NCBI RefSeq assembly: GCF_016097555.1
Contig: NC_054701.1
Span: 59,799,676-59,863,675, forward strand
Origin: Gigantopelta aegis
Lineage: Eukaryota; Mollusca; Gastropoda; Neomphalida; Peltospiridae
DNA: 64,000 nucleotides
Direction: 5' to 3'
Made by a program: the position numbers and the translations under genes
The notes under the pieces: model-generated
What the model saw: only the letters and a program-made list of their open reading frames with translations
Told to the model about the DNA's origin: nothing
Database searches by the model: none
In this document: positions 43,544 to 54,815 of the stretch, in pieces
Layout: each line of letters begins with the position of its first letter
Position numbering within the stretch: the first letter of the stretch is position 1

Positions 43544-43893
43544 GTGATGAATAAGCACATTATTTTGACACCAAATATTCATAGTCTAAAATGTTCTGAT
43601 TTGATTTTAATCGAGTATTCCCAGGCCACTGGAAATTGTGAGAACACTGGTTTTATTTGCATGTCACTTGCACAAATCTTATTGTGTGTAACCGGTTTTT
43701 CATTTGCACATTAAATTTAGAACTATTTACATGATTAGGGTGGGTCACACAAAAATGAAATGGATTGCCTGAATATTCTTTTTTGCATAATCTATAAACA
43801 ATTTACACAAATTTTCAGTGCTGAGGCCTGATTCCTTTTCTTATGTCATATTCTTAAAACTGACATTCGATTTCTTTCTTTTTTTCAGAATCC

Positions 43894-44337
43894 TTAGGCA
43901 CTAATGACTCCTTTATGAAGAACATCTTTGGTGATTTATTTGATCTTGATGCATCAGTTTAATCCAAAATGTCGGAGAGCTGTTGTTTTTGTCGGACCAG
44001 TATGATGGTTCTCAGCAAAACATTGCTCTTTAAAGTGATGGCCATGGATGTTTTCTTTTACAGTCGGTGATTTGCATGAAGGTCCATGCTTGTGTCTGGC
44101 CTTCGGCTGTTGTATTTTTAGTTATGGTTAGGGATGTGAGGATAGAAATGCATACAAAGTCTACTAGTTGTCAGAATTATGAACTGCATACATACTTGAT
44201 TAATTTGAATCTTAATAAGAGAAGCAAATAATATTTTAGTGATCATGAATATTTTCGTGATCATGAAATAAATTTAATAAACACTAAACTGCGATCATTT
44301 TTTTTAAAGTTTTTTTTTTTTTTTTAAATAAAGAGAC
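43894..44337 (+). other. Probable 5' UTR part of the zinc-finger exon
   Basis: A strong acceptor (ttctttctttttttcag) ends at 43888-43889, and sequence then runs without another junction to the ATG at 44338. The first bases could also encode a short peptide (SLGTNDSFMKNIFGDLFDLD) ending at 43962 as a terminal exon of another transcript. The in-frame TAA 9 bp before ATG 44338 makes the UTR reading more likely. Confidence 0.45.
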
Positions 44338-47137
44338 ATGACCTCTCTTCACTTTAAGGAAGAGATCTGTGAAATGAGGACATCATCTTCTAACCTTGAC
44401 CTTAAAGACTGTGCAGACAAATGTCAGACAGGGTGTAATGACTATTCCAGAACCATGATTACTCGCAGAAAAAGGAGATGTGCAAAACAAGGTTTGGAAC
44501 AGTCTAAGGAAAGAATCACATATTTTGAAAGGGAACTTAATGAAGATTATGAGGTCACCGGTGATAAAATTAAAATTAAAGATGAAAAAGTGGAAAGCAC
44601 TGCTGAAAATTGTGATGAATCGGCCGTCTTGATAACCAAAAAAATGCATGACACCAGGCATGAAGATCTAAACACATGTGGAGATGGTCTGTTAAAATGT
44701 GAAACATGGTCCAGGAACAGCGAGCAATCAAATGGAACATTATATAATTCAACAGACAGTCTAATGGAGGAGGAACTGCCCCGAGAGAAGAGGTATCAGT
44801 GCAGCATCTGTGAGCGACTGTTTGGTTATTTTGGTATGTTTCAGAAGCACATGAGAACCCACTCTGATGCCACCGACTACTCGTGCTGTACCTGCTCTCA
44901 GGCCTTTATTGAACTCCACGACCTGTTCGATCATTTCAGCGATGTTCATCCCGAGTTTGAAAGACTGTTTTGTAAGAGAAAGCAGTTCCGCTGCGATATG
45001 TGTGAGAAGAGGTTCAAGAGTGCCTGTCACCTTACCAATCACGTCCGGACACATACAGGAGAAAAACCATTCGAATGTCTGGTGTGCGGCGCAGCGTTTG
45101 TCGAACAGAGTGGATTAAACAGACACAGGAAGAGGAGTCATGTTGGCATGAGCCGAGAGGACTACGAGAGGCTGTTCTCGTTCACCTGTGATCAGTGCCC
45201 GAAACGATTTGACAGCGGACAGAGGCTCGTCCTGCACCGAGAGAACCACTACAAGACATTCCGATGTGACAGGTGCGATCAGGCCTTCCTTACAGACCAG
45301 GCGCTGGAGACTCACACCAAACGGATGCACTACGTTGTCAGAGACCAGACGAATGCGTGGGGCAGCGGAAAGAGCAAGTACACCTGTGCGTGGTGCTGCA
45401 GACGCTTCAAGTGCTCGACGCACCTCGAAAACCATGAGAGGATCCACAGCGGGATTAGACCGTTCGCTTGTGATATTTGCGAGAGGACGTTTGCGGAGGT
45501 CGGTGGACTGAGGCGGCACAACCGGCTGATGCATGTGAGGAAGAACCCCGTCAGCACGAGAACGGACAAACCTTTCAAGTGTGAAGACTGCGGAAAGTGT
45601 TTCAGAGACGCAGCTCTTCTTCAGTCTCACTCCTCGATACACGTCATCGACAAACCATATAAATGTGATATCTGCGAAGTCCGATTTGCGAAACCTAATC
45701 AGGTTGTAAAACACCAGCAAATCCAGCATTCTGATAATACTGACATTTTAAAGACACAGTTAACCAACTCCAGTCAGTCATCAGATATTCATTCTGATAA
45801 TACTGTTATTTTAAAGACACAGTTAAGTAACTCCAGCCAGTCATCAGATATTGATTCTGATAATACTGACATTTTAAAGACACAGTTAACCAACTCCAGT
45901 CAGTCATCAGATATTCATTCTGATAATACTGTTATTTTAAAGACACAGTTAAGTAACTCCAGCCAGTCCTCAGATATTGATTCTGATAATACTGACATTT
46001 TAAAGACACAGTTAACCAACTCCAGTCAGTCATCAGATATTCATGCAGTGGAATATCAAAGTGATGTAATTATCAAAACTGAGCCTGATAAGTCATCAAT
46101 ATTTTTTGACATACACAAGAATATCTTCAAAACCGACAAACCCTATGTGTGTGGATTCTGTGGTGAATCATTTGGGGATATCCACGGCAGATATCTACAC
46201 ATGAGGACCCATGACAGCATGGACATCAACCATGAGATATCCATGCGACTGCATGATCAAGTTCTTAACATGAACCATAAAACCAACCAAGACTCTGAGG
46301 AAGAGGATTCCAATCCCATTGTTTCTGAATGTCGGGCACTGCTGAACATTGATGCTGCTTCCCTCGATGAGAACACTGGTAGCTTGTATAGCTTCTCTGG
46401 CATCATGCAGCCAACCAAGGAAAGACCTTTCCAGTGTGATCACTGTCAGAAGACGTTCATCCGAGCCATTCATCTTCATAATCATATCATGACCCACACT
46501 GGAGAACGACCTTTTAAGTGTGATCTTTGTGGAAAAGGCTTCATAGAGCCCAGCAAACTCGCTCGACATCATAGGACTCACGAAAAGAAGAACGCCGACT
46601 CCATCTCACCAGGGAGTGTTCCAGGTGACATCAAACCCAATACAGATGATGGCCAAGAACTGGAATCACGGACTGACAAGCCAATAGAGAACCGTGATGG
46701 TGATTGTGTTACTGAGGGTCCCATTGACCCCAGTGTGAAAATACTTAAAAAGTGGACAAAGTTTCACTTCTGCCAGGGCTGCAAGCAGACCTACACACAT
46801 TCAGAGAACCTCACCCTGCATGTCAAGTACAACAGCGAAGGCGGACCCTTTCAGTGTACCCAGTGTTTAGCTAAGTACAGTCTCAAGTGCGAACTGAACA
46901 AACATCTACGCAAGCACATAATGACGAGAGTCATCAAAGACAGCAAGCCACGGAGACAGAAGATATTTCCTTGTGACCTGTGCAGGAGTGAGAAGGTCTT
47001 CACCAGCAGAGCCAACCTGAAGGCTCACATGCGAGTGCACACGGGCGAACGTCCATACATCTGTGATGTAGCAGAGTGTCGCATGGCCTTCAAGCAGCAG
47101 TGTCAGAAGACTAGACACATGAGGACACATTCAGGTA
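44338..47137 (+). CDS. Zinc-finger gene exon A
   Basis: Carries fingers 1-17 and the central repeat. Without splicing, the frame runs 15 residues further (NFIRAILASVVMHLR) and stops at 47184, inside a MITE. That would remove the last four fingers, so an intron-retained or alternatively polyadenylated form is possible. Confidence 0.93.
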
Positions 47138-49206
47138 ATTTCATCAGGGCGATCTTAGCATCAGTAGTGATGCACTTACGGTGAATTTAGTGCCAAGATT
47201 GCTTCGTAAAATGGGACACTGGTTTTCTCTGGGGTCATTTCAGAATACATGTATTTGTATACAATGTAGGTATATACAGGTGAGTTGGTTAGAAGTACAT
47301 AGCAGGTGCATTAAGATTTTTGGACATGTTTGTCAGCATCTCTGTAGAAGTAGGTGTTTTTTGGAGCATTTTTAAAATACCTTTATAGGTACATACAGAT
47401 CAGTAGATCTGGTCCCGTGCTTATTAAAAGTTCTAGACTCGGGCCTAATAGAGTTTGAGACTAACGCCATGCCAAGGCCATAGAAATTGTATGTATGTGA
47501 CATCATTAGAGATTTGAGTCCAGACTAAAGTTCAGATGTTCATACCAATGAGTTAATTTGGGTCTGTATGCTTTTCAGCACATGGTACATGATACAGGGT
47601 TTTTACAAAGCGCCTACCTACATGTACCTTATGGTCTTACGGTGATTTTAGCACTAAGATTGTTTTGTAAAACGGGGCCCAGGTGAATTACCATGAAGAT
47701 GTTTTTTGGGAACAAAATACAAATGTACTTACATAGGTGCATACAGGCGAGTAGATAAAATGTACATATCAGTTGAGTTAAAGGGACATTCCTGAGTTTG
47801 CTGCATTGTAAGATGTTTCTGACGAATAAAATATTTCTACGATTAAACTTGAATATTAAATATATTTTCTTGTTTAGAATAGCAGTCTCTGTATATTAAG
47901 TGTGTTTCTGGTCGTCTTAATATTTGTAAGAAGCCCAAACTGGATTTAGTCTTCAAATAATTTCGAACGTAAAAAAAAAAAAACGCTTTTAGGAAATAAA
48001 ATGAAATTTAAGTACAAATATTAAAATGATCAGAAACACATTTACTATTCAGCCACTAATATTTTATGCAGAAAAATATATATGATATGTAATTGCAATC
48101 GTTAAAAAATCTATTAGTCGATATCATCTTAAAAATTGCAGCAAACTCGGGAATGTACCGTTAATTATGTTCTGTGTATTCTTTTTAACACCTAAACAGG
48201 TACATACAGGGGAATTGGTTACTGTAGTCCAGCCCATTATTCTATAAATATTTTTTTGACTATTTTGGTGTGCCATTTCAGGGCTAGCTCTGGGTGAGCA
48301 AAACAATTCGCCAAATTGTTTATTAAACTTCAAAAATTGCAGAAATCAACAGTTATTTTCTAAAAAATATCAATTATTACATGAAATTATTTCGCCAAAC
48401 TAAAATAAAATTCACCAACTGTTTTCAGAATTCGCAACTGGCGAGTTTAAGCGCTAGCCCTGCATTTACAAATCAGTCTGCTCAGAAATAAATAACTTGT
48501 AGTAAATTTCATAGTATGAAAAAAGGTGTTCCCTGTGGGACTGATTATAGGTAGGTGTTCTTGCATAATATTAGGCTATCTGCTATAATGTGAGTCAAAG
48601 GCTTTGAACAGATAAATTTGATACGTGGGAGAGCTAACCCTGATTATATCACTCAAAATCTTTTAAATATTCTCCACCATCTCTTTCCTGTCTAAATCTG
48701 CAATTCTCAAATCCAAAATCCTTTCTAAACAAGACTGATTGTGCGAACCCACCCAGAATAACTGAGATTAATTAAGAAACGTTTCTTTATCAGGATGACC
48801 TAACGAGCAGTAGATTGTTGTTAAATTGTGATGATATTAATGTATGTTTTCAGGTAAACGAGAGTTTGTTTGCGAGTTCTGCGGAAAGGACTATGCCGAC
48901 CCGGCAACTCTGAAAGGTCACATCCGGATTCACACGGGCGACAAGCGTTACAAGTGTGAGGTGTGCAGCAAGGCATTCACCGAGTCGTGCAAGCTGACCC
49001 GCCACCGCCGCGTGCACACCGGCGAGAAGCCCTACACGTGCAGCTACTGCGGAAACCTGTTTACATCGTCGGGGAACCTGCGTGACCATGAGAGAATCCA
49101 CACCGGACAGATGCCATACCACTGTGACGTGTGTAAGAGGGGATTCGCTCACCCCAGTAAACTGTTGTACCACAAGAGAACACACATCCCTGATTTCCAT
49201 ATGTAG
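44338..49206 (+). CDS. C2H2 zinc-finger protein, two coding exons
   Basis: Exons 44338-47137 and 48854-49206 join at TTCAG|GTAATT and TTTTCAG|GT in phase 1, giving HMRTHSG-KREFVCEFCG, an in-register finger linker, and about 1050 residues. An in-frame TAA just before the ATG supports the start. The acidic N-terminus has a basic RRKRR patch (43-47) and an IKDE sumoylation-type motif. Fingers (C-x2-C...H-x3-4-H) number about 21: one at 153-175, nine more to about 463, seven after the central linker (one lacking its last His, near HFCQGCKQTYTHSENLTLHV) and four in exon 2. HTGE(K/R)PF linkers suggest DNA binding, so a nuclear transcription regulator is inferred. Residues about 465-570 are a 21-residue repeat, five copies, followed by VIIKTEPD, another IKxE motif. 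No BTB, KRAB or SET domain is seen. Confidence 0.93.
45730..46044 (+). repeat. 63-bp coding tandem repeat, five copies
   Basis: Units encode SDNTDILKTQLTNSSQSSDIH and a variant with TV, LS and a final D. The two variants alternate, so a 126-bp pair has been duplicated (pair, pair, half). Units of the same type are identical or nearly so in DNA, showing very recent expansion. Confidence 0.97.
47146..47216. mobile_element. GATCTTAGC MITE, copy 2, beside the splice donor
   Basis: 'cagggcgatcttagca' to 'gtgccaagattgcttcgtaa' and 'aatggg', starting 8 bp after the exon A donor. It supplies the read-through stop codon. Confidence 0.7.
47629..47690. mobile_element. GATCTTAGC MITE, copy 3 (half)
   Basis: 'cttacggtgattttagcact' and 'aagattgttttgtaaaacgg' followed by 'ggccc': the right half of the family. 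Confidence 0.65.
47782..48160. mobile_element. TTAA-flanked MITE family K1, copy 2
   Basis: 379 bp with ends AGGGACATTCCTGAGTTTGC and, inverted, CGGTACATTCCCGAGTTTGC, flanked by TTAA (47778-47781 and 48161-48164). It is the reverse of the copy at 23959. Confidence 0.88.
48279..48462. mobile_element. CAG...CTG MITE family M3, copy 2
   Basis: Ends CAGGGCTAGCTCTGG and AAGCGCTAGCCCTG, flanked by the 5-bp repeat CATTT (48274-48278 and 48463-48467). Confidence 0.85.
48854..49206 (+). CDS. Zinc-finger gene exon B (last four fingers)
   Basis: Four perfect C2H2 fingers (FVCEFCGKDYADPATLKGHI, YKCEVCSKAF, YTCSYCGNLF, YHCDVCKRGF) with TGDKRY, TGEKPY and TGQMPY linkers, ending RTHIPDFHM. It is richer in GC at third positions than exon A. 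Confidence 0.93.
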
Positions 49207-49300
49207 TCCAATGCCAGGGGTTGAAGTAATATATGTAGAGAGAACACACATTCCCGATTTTCATATGTAGTCTTAATACTAGGGGTTGAAGTAATGTGTT
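49176..49300 (+). repeat. Tandem duplication across the zinc-finger stop codon
   Basis: 'agagaacacacatccctgat' with 'ttccatatgtag' and 'aggggttgaagtaat' is repeated once directly behind itself (second copy from about 49240). The duplicate includes the codons for RTHIPDFHM and the stop, now in the 3' UTR. Confidence 0.85.
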
Positions 49301-49407
49301 TAGAGGTTTAAGAGGCCATTTGGTCTCCAGGGTGTGTGGAGTGGGAGGCCACTTAGGAACCACATATATTTAACACTAGTTTGATTGAAAACATATTTTA
49401 TTGCATG

Positions 49408-49453
49408 TAATATATATATATATATATATATATTATTATATATAATATATATA

Positions 49454-49489
<36 letters not shown>

Positions 49490-49490
49490 A

Positions 49491-49512
<22 letters not shown>
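49408..49512 (+). repeat. (TA)n/(TG)n microsatellite
   Basis: Alternating TA and TG tracts with an imperfect palindromic layout. Tyr/Ile and Thr/His runs in translation are artefacts. Confidence 0.95.
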
Positions 49513-49521
<9 letters not shown>

Positions 49522-49638
49522 TACAAAAGGATTGGGCACAAGTTATCCAACTTAGAGGCCCTCTCCTAATCACAAACATTAAATTGTACAATAATGGCGA
49601 CTGCACTATCACTAGTTATTTTGCCTGCCCGAAAATGT

Positions 49639-49987
49639 CACCATTGTCTACCAGATGACCAATTATTTCAACCCTTGACTAATGGCTACATAAGTTTAAA
49701 TTAAAACTCCACAGATGTTTTTGCATTGTAAGGCATTAAAATATTGCTATAAAGTTCATGCAAGTAGAACAATGTTTTTAGGCATTTTTAGTTTGGGATC
49801 CACGTTAGAAAGTCACCATTGGCTACAAGGTCACCAATTATTTCAACCCCTGAGTAATGGCTACATAAGTTTAAATTAAACTCCACAGATGTTTTTGCAT
49901 TGTAAGGCATTAAAATATTGCAATAAAGTACATGCAAGTAGAACAATGTTTTTAGGCATTTTTAGTTTGGGAACCATGTTAGAAAGT
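49639..49987 (+). repeat. Tandem duplication, about 175 bp x 2
   Basis: Both units carry 'atggctacataagtttaaat', 'ccacagatgtttttgcattg' and 'aagtagaacaatgtttttag'. Few differences between them. Non-coding, downstream of the zinc-finger gene and possibly in its 3' UTR. Confidence 0.88.
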
Positions 49988-50047
49988 TAACTTTCACAAA
50001 GGTCCTAGGCTTCAGATGAATAATTGTACCACAGTATTTCACCTTAA

Positions 50048-50382
50048 AGGCATACTGCCACGGATTTAAGGACCTTATTTCTCTAAAAATGGATAATAAA
50101 TAAAAATTACATTAATTGTTGGTAACCAAATCTAGCTACCGCATCAGCTTAACTGAACCATGATGGAGTGAAATCCATGTCAACCCTCTTGGCAATTTTA
50201 GTTTTTGAATTATTAACCATTGTCATAATTCAATAAAAAAAATTACAAAATATTAATAAATGGAGTATGGTGGTTATGAAGATGGTTGAATAAAGTACAT
50301 TTAGGGACAAATCAAATTATTTTTGTTCAGGTAATACTTTGTTAGACCATTAAATAGGTCGGTGGTCTGTGACAATATGCCT
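50048..50382 (+). mobile_element. TTAA-flanked MITE family K2, copy 1
   Basis: 335 bp with ends AGGCATACTGCCACGGA and, inverted, AGGCATATTGTCACAGA, flanked by TTAA. It matches 58859-59194 in the same orientation ('accatgatggagtgaaatc', 'gtcaaccctcttggcaattt'). Confidence 0.9.
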
Positions 50383-51049
50383 TTAAGTTAAATAAATTGA
50401 AATATGGGATCAAAGGGTCAAATTTTTATGCTTTTCATGAGATATAATTTTTGGTCCCTTTACATTCACAATTTGTTTTAAGTTTCGCTCACTATGTGAT
50501 GCTTTTATTGAGTTACATGGAGATTTTTAAAATAACAAGAATTCTAATAAAAAAAACTATTTTCTCATCATTAATTTAATTTTCGAATAGTGCCAGTAGC
50601 AAATGTTTTTATATATAATCATTACGTTTTTGTTGTAACTTTATATCATGTTCATCATTTTGTGAATAACCACTGTATGAGTTCTAACACACACATATTG
50701 TATTAATTTATAATGGTTCCAAGAGGCCATTTGTTTGACTGTTTGAGGCAATTTGAGCCATGTAAACAGCTTCTATTTTTATTTCTGTTGTAGCTTCATG
50801 GTAGCATGTCAAAGCTGTGGTGTATTCTGTTCCATATGTGCAGAGTGCATATAATACATCCCTTGTCACTAACCAGGAGTTGACCTTGGAATGGCAGCAA
50901 GGTTTTCGTGCCATTTAACAAACTGTTTTAAGTTTTTAGCATTCATACTTATTAAAGCAATCATTAATTGTTTCGGTTCAAATTTGAAGTTTCATTGTCA
51001 CTGTTTTACTGAGGACTACTCTATGTACTAAGTTGCAGATCTATCTGTT
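50383..51049. other. No gene seen
   Basis: AT-rich spacer. The minus-strand frame at 50708-50914 shows no family features. Confidence 0.4.
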
Positions 51050-51182
51050 GGCGTGCTACTAATGGAAAAATGTAGCGGGTTTCATCTGATGACTACGAGT
51101 CATAATTATCAAATGTTTGACATCCAGTAGCCGATGATTAATTAATCCATGTGCTCTAGTGTTATTAAACAGAACAAACAAA
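51050..51182 (+). mobile_element. SINE tail C fragment
   Basis: 'gcgtgctactaatggaaaaa' through 'atgtttgacatccagtagcc' and 'tgtgctctagtgttattaaa'. 5'-truncated. Confidence 0.75.
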
Positions 51183-51954
51183 CTAAGCTCCGTAAGTGAA
51201 TAATTATTCATGAATTCGAATAATGAAAATGAATTCACTAAGTTAGCAAGGTATATGGTTCATGCTAGACTAACGAATACGTATCACGGAAAGGCTTTAT
51301 GTAGTGCAACAAATACATAAGTGAATCGTCTTCATCCCTAATGATGCCTCATCAAATACTTTAGCAAATACATCGTACAAACATTTACTCACCATTTGTT
51401 TTGGTTTTTTGTTTTGTTAAGTTTACTTTGTTTAAAAAATTAAGATTAACAACAGTAGTTAGATAAAATCATTTTGTGTACTAAAATATCTGGATATATC
51501 TTCCACAACAATTTGATTCTCACGGTTTTGTCAGGCACTTAAAATATGTCTGGAAACAAATGGTCCGCTTTCAGAATTAAAATATACAGGTTTATACATA
51601 CAGAGTTTCTGGTGGTGCAAAAACAAAATAGAAAAGGTCCACTTGGTTCATATTCGAACACACACACCCCACCCCCACCCCAGGTCCAGCTCACGCCACG
51701 CCCCTGATAATGGACATTTTACATGATTAACATTTTGTTCAACAATCTTAGGTAAAGTTGAAATATTCAACAGTAATTGACAAAATAGAATAATCATGCA
51801 GAAACGGCATTAATATGTTTTTTGTCTGAGTGATTTACCAATCAACGTATCCTGGTTTTGCAATTGACCGTAACAATAGGTTAGTACCTTATCAATGGAA
51901 AATCTTTTGTCATTAGTACTTTATCATGGACAAAGTTTCATAATTAGTACTATA
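51183..51954. other. No gene seen
   Basis: AT-rich. 'ccccacccccaccccaggtc' near 51670 may be a MITE end. No supported gene. Confidence 0.4.
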
Positions 51955-52135
51955 TCAAGGGGACATTTGCCTGGTTACTTTGTCAGGAGAAAATCTGCCT
52001 GGTTACTTTATCAAGAGAAAATCTTCCTGGTTACTTTATCAAGAGAAAATCTGCCTGGTTACTTTATGAAGAGAAAATCTGCCTGGTTACTTTATCAAGA
52101 GAAATATCAAGAGAAAATCTTCCTGGTTGTCATGG
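51955..52135 (+). repeat. 28-bp minisatellite
   Basis: About six units of 'ggttactttatcaagagaaa' plus 'atctgcct', with decayed units on both sides (from about 51890). The repeated LLYQEK-type peptides are a by-product. Confidence 0.9.
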
Positions 52136-52195
52136 GAAAATTGTGTAATTAGTACTGTATGATGGGAAAATCTGTGATAGTACTATATACATATA

Positions 52196-52416
52196 CAGTG
52201 AAACCTCTCAAAACCGGACCCCCTGTAAACCAGAATTCCCTCAAAACTGGACCCTCTGTAAACTGGAATTCTCTCAAAACCGGACGCTCTGTAACCCGAA
52301 TTTTCTCGGTCCCTTTTAAAAGTCGGTACAGAACAGAACCTCTCTAAACCGGATACCTTTTAAAACCAGACATTTTACTTGGTCCCTAGGGTGTCCGGTT
52401 TAGAGGGGTTTCACTG
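52196..52416. mobile_element. pogo-like TA MITE family P1, copy 1
   Basis: 221 bp with ends CAGTGAAACCTCTCAAAACC and, inverted, CAGTGAAACCCCTCTAAACC, flanked by TA. The internal motif 'ctctcaaaaccggac' repeats. CAGT ends with TA targets suggest pogo/Tigger. Partial copies: 56641-56850 and 61368-61512. Confidence 0.85.
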
Positions 52417-53518
52417 TATAGGGAAAATCTGTGTGCAGCTGCTTGCTTATAATGTACTGTATGTGTATGTGTATATGTTTGTTATTTGCAATGTTGCATT
52501 GTGGGCATTAAACATTTAAAAATAAAAAGTTCAGTTATTTCAATAACCATTTTTGTTTGATTTCTTATTTTAAATGAAGCCTGTATGTGTATTTAAATTG
52601 GAGTATTTAAGTGCTTTTTGGTTAATATTTGATATCCATTGTTCCTGAATTAAAATGACCACAACATTGTTTATCACTTTCTTTAAAAATTGAAATACCA
52701 TAAACCTGTATCATAGAGACAAAGACTTTATTTTTTTAGGATATCACAAACATATTTGGTACAGAACAGCCTGGCTGAAATAGCATGTATTTGGGGGTTT
52801 CAAGAATACCGAGGCTTATCGATAAAGTTTCTGAAAACTGGGTTGTTTGTGAAAGCTTATGAAATATTAACCTTTGAAGAGAACATATAACAAAGAGAAA
52901 CTACATTTACTATGTTATTTTAAAAATTCACAGACACTTTTTCCATATATGCAAAATATCTGGTCTGTACATGCAACATAAATCTACCTCGGTTTCAAAC
53001 AGAGCATAACATGGCACTTAGTAATGATTATTGTTTACCTTACATTCATTAGAGAGAAAAAACTGGGTTTTTTCAAGGGGAAAAACAAAAAACATGTTTT
53101 TTAACTTTAATGTGTTATTTACTTACATATTTCAAAATATCTTTAATTGTAGATCAATATATTTACTACAAAAGTGGATCCTAAACCGATGTAGAAAGAA
53201 AATGGGTTGCATTATGTTGTGATTACAGTAGACTAATTCTTTGAAGATTTTTTGTCCTTTTTAAATGTGCTTTATAGGTACCGGTACTAGTATTACCTTT
53301 TCTGGGATAATTTTTTTTTGTTTTAAATATATGAATTGCACATCATAGCTTTTAGTCAGAATTTTTAGTGTCGTATATGTGATATTAATTATTGTAATGC
53401 TATTAATGATTATTGGTCTTTACTAGGATAATTTTCCCACTAAAAGTGTAAAGATAGGAAAAATGGGCAGCAACTCTTACCAGTTTAAAGGTACTCTACC
53501 CTTAATATAGGTACTCTG
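52417..53518. other. No gene seen
   Basis: About 1.1 kb of AT-rich sequence without a supported gene or recognised repeat. Confidence 0.45.
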
Positions 53519-53533
53519 CCCTTAATATAAGGG

Positions 53534-53973
53534 AAAAAATAAATGTTTTATTCAACGACGCACTCAACACATTTTATTTACGGTTATATGAATGAATGAA
53601 TGTTTAACGACACCCCAGCATGAAAAATACATCGGCTACTGGGTGTCAAACTATGGTAATGATAACAAATAAGGTGATGATCAACATTCAATATAAACAG
53701 TGTAAAGAACATCAGACATATGGTTAAGGACCACACAGATATTGAGAGAGGAAACCCACTGTCGCCACTTAATGGGCTACTCTTTTCGATAAGCAGCAAG
53801 GGATCTTTTGTATGCACCATCCCACAAACAGGGTAGCACATACCACAGCATTTGATATACCAGTCGTGATACACTGGTTGGAATGAGCAATAGCCCAATG
53901 GGCCCACCGATGGGGATTGACCGCACACCGACCGCGCATCAAGTGAGTGCTGTACCACTGGGCTACGTCCCGC
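53534..53973 (-). mobile_element. SINE head B, split by another retroposon
   Basis: Minus-strand SINE from the 'aaataaatgttttattcaac' tail to the head 'gggcgggacgtagcccagtg'. Flanked by CCCTTAATATAAGG (from 53519 and 53974). A 124-bp retroposon (53588-53711) interrupts its tail. Confidence 0.9.
53588..53711 (-). mobile_element. Short retroposon with LINE-type tail, inside a SINE
   Basis: Starts with the (GAAT)n tail and 'gtttaacgacaccccagcat', then 'gatgatcaacattcaatata' and 'gtgtaaagaac'. Matches 31980-32129 in reverse. It is younger than the host SINE. Confidence 0.85.
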
Positions 53974-53984
53974 CCCTTAATATA

Positions 53985-54225
53985 AGGAGGAAATGTTTTT
54001 ATGTAATGACACAACACATTTTGGTTATGAATATATAGCATCAGACATATGGTTACGGACAACAGAGATAATGAGAGAGGAAACCACGCCATGGGCTATT
54101 CTTCACAATTATAGCAACAAGGGATCTTTTATATGCACCATCCCACAGACATGATAGTACATACCACAGCCTTTTTGACATTGGCTAGAATGAAAAATAG
54201 CCTGACGGGGATAGATCCTAGCCGT
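53985..54225 (-). mobile_element. Older SINE head B copy
   Basis: Diverged minus-strand copy ('agcatcagacatatggttac', 'caagggatcttttatatgca', 'gacggggatagatccta'). It lies next to the previous SINE in the same orientation. Confidence 0.75.
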
Positions 54226-54477
54226 TAAAATAATTTGAGTAATATTTCTGAATAATATTTAGTTCATTGCTCGAAATACCATTCTGTGCACATCTGTGTG
54301 TGTGTGTTGAGATGTGCCATTGTTTACAGAAGCAATAGAAAGATTTGTTTTAGCCTGTACTAGCATGAGCTAAAACATGGCTGTCATTTTACAGTGTTAG
54401 AATCTATATTGTGGTCAAAATCAGCTCTCCTTGTGGGCCAATTAGCTGACGGTCATGGTGCTATACCCTCCTGACTA

Positions 54478-54815
54478 TTTAACAGAACGGGAAGGACGTA
54501 GCCCAGTGGTAAAGTGCTTATTTGATGTGCAGTTGGTTTCGGATCGATCCCCGCCGGTGAGCACATTGGGCTATTTCTCGGCCCAGCCAGTGTCCACAAC
54601 TGGCATATCGAAGGCTGTGGTATGTGCTATCCTGTGTGAGATCCATGGTGCATATGAAAGATCTCTTGCTACTAATGGAAAAATGTAGCAGGTTTCCTCT
54701 CAAAAGATAATATGTCAAAAATACCAAATGTTTGACATTCAATAGCCGATGATTAATAAATCAATGTGCTCTAGTGGTGTCGTGAAACAAAACTTTTTTT
54801 TTTTTAAACTAACAG
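54478..54815 (+). mobile_element. SINE head B with tail C
   Basis: Head 'ggacgtagcccagtggtaaa' with a perfect A box, B box 'ggatcgatcccc', middle 'tgaaagatctcttgctacta', tail 'gtgctctagtggtgtcgtga' and poly-T. Flanked by AACAGAAC. Confidence 0.88.

Larger units (their letters stand above)
47138..48853 (+). other. Zinc-finger gene intron
   Basis: GT...AG intron of 1.7 kb filled largely by MITEs (47146-47216, 47629-47690, 47782-48160, 48279-48462). No other coding exon is seen in it. Confidence 0.85.

Noticed and set aside
43894-43962. Terminal coding exon SLGTNDSFMKNIFGDLFDLD
   Set aside because: Good acceptor, but no upstream partner exon was found; it is better explained as the 5' UTR of the zinc-finger gene, though not excluded.
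45115-45729. 204-residue minus-strand frame opposite the zinc-finger exon
   Set aside because: A shadow of the conserved finger codons on the plus strand.
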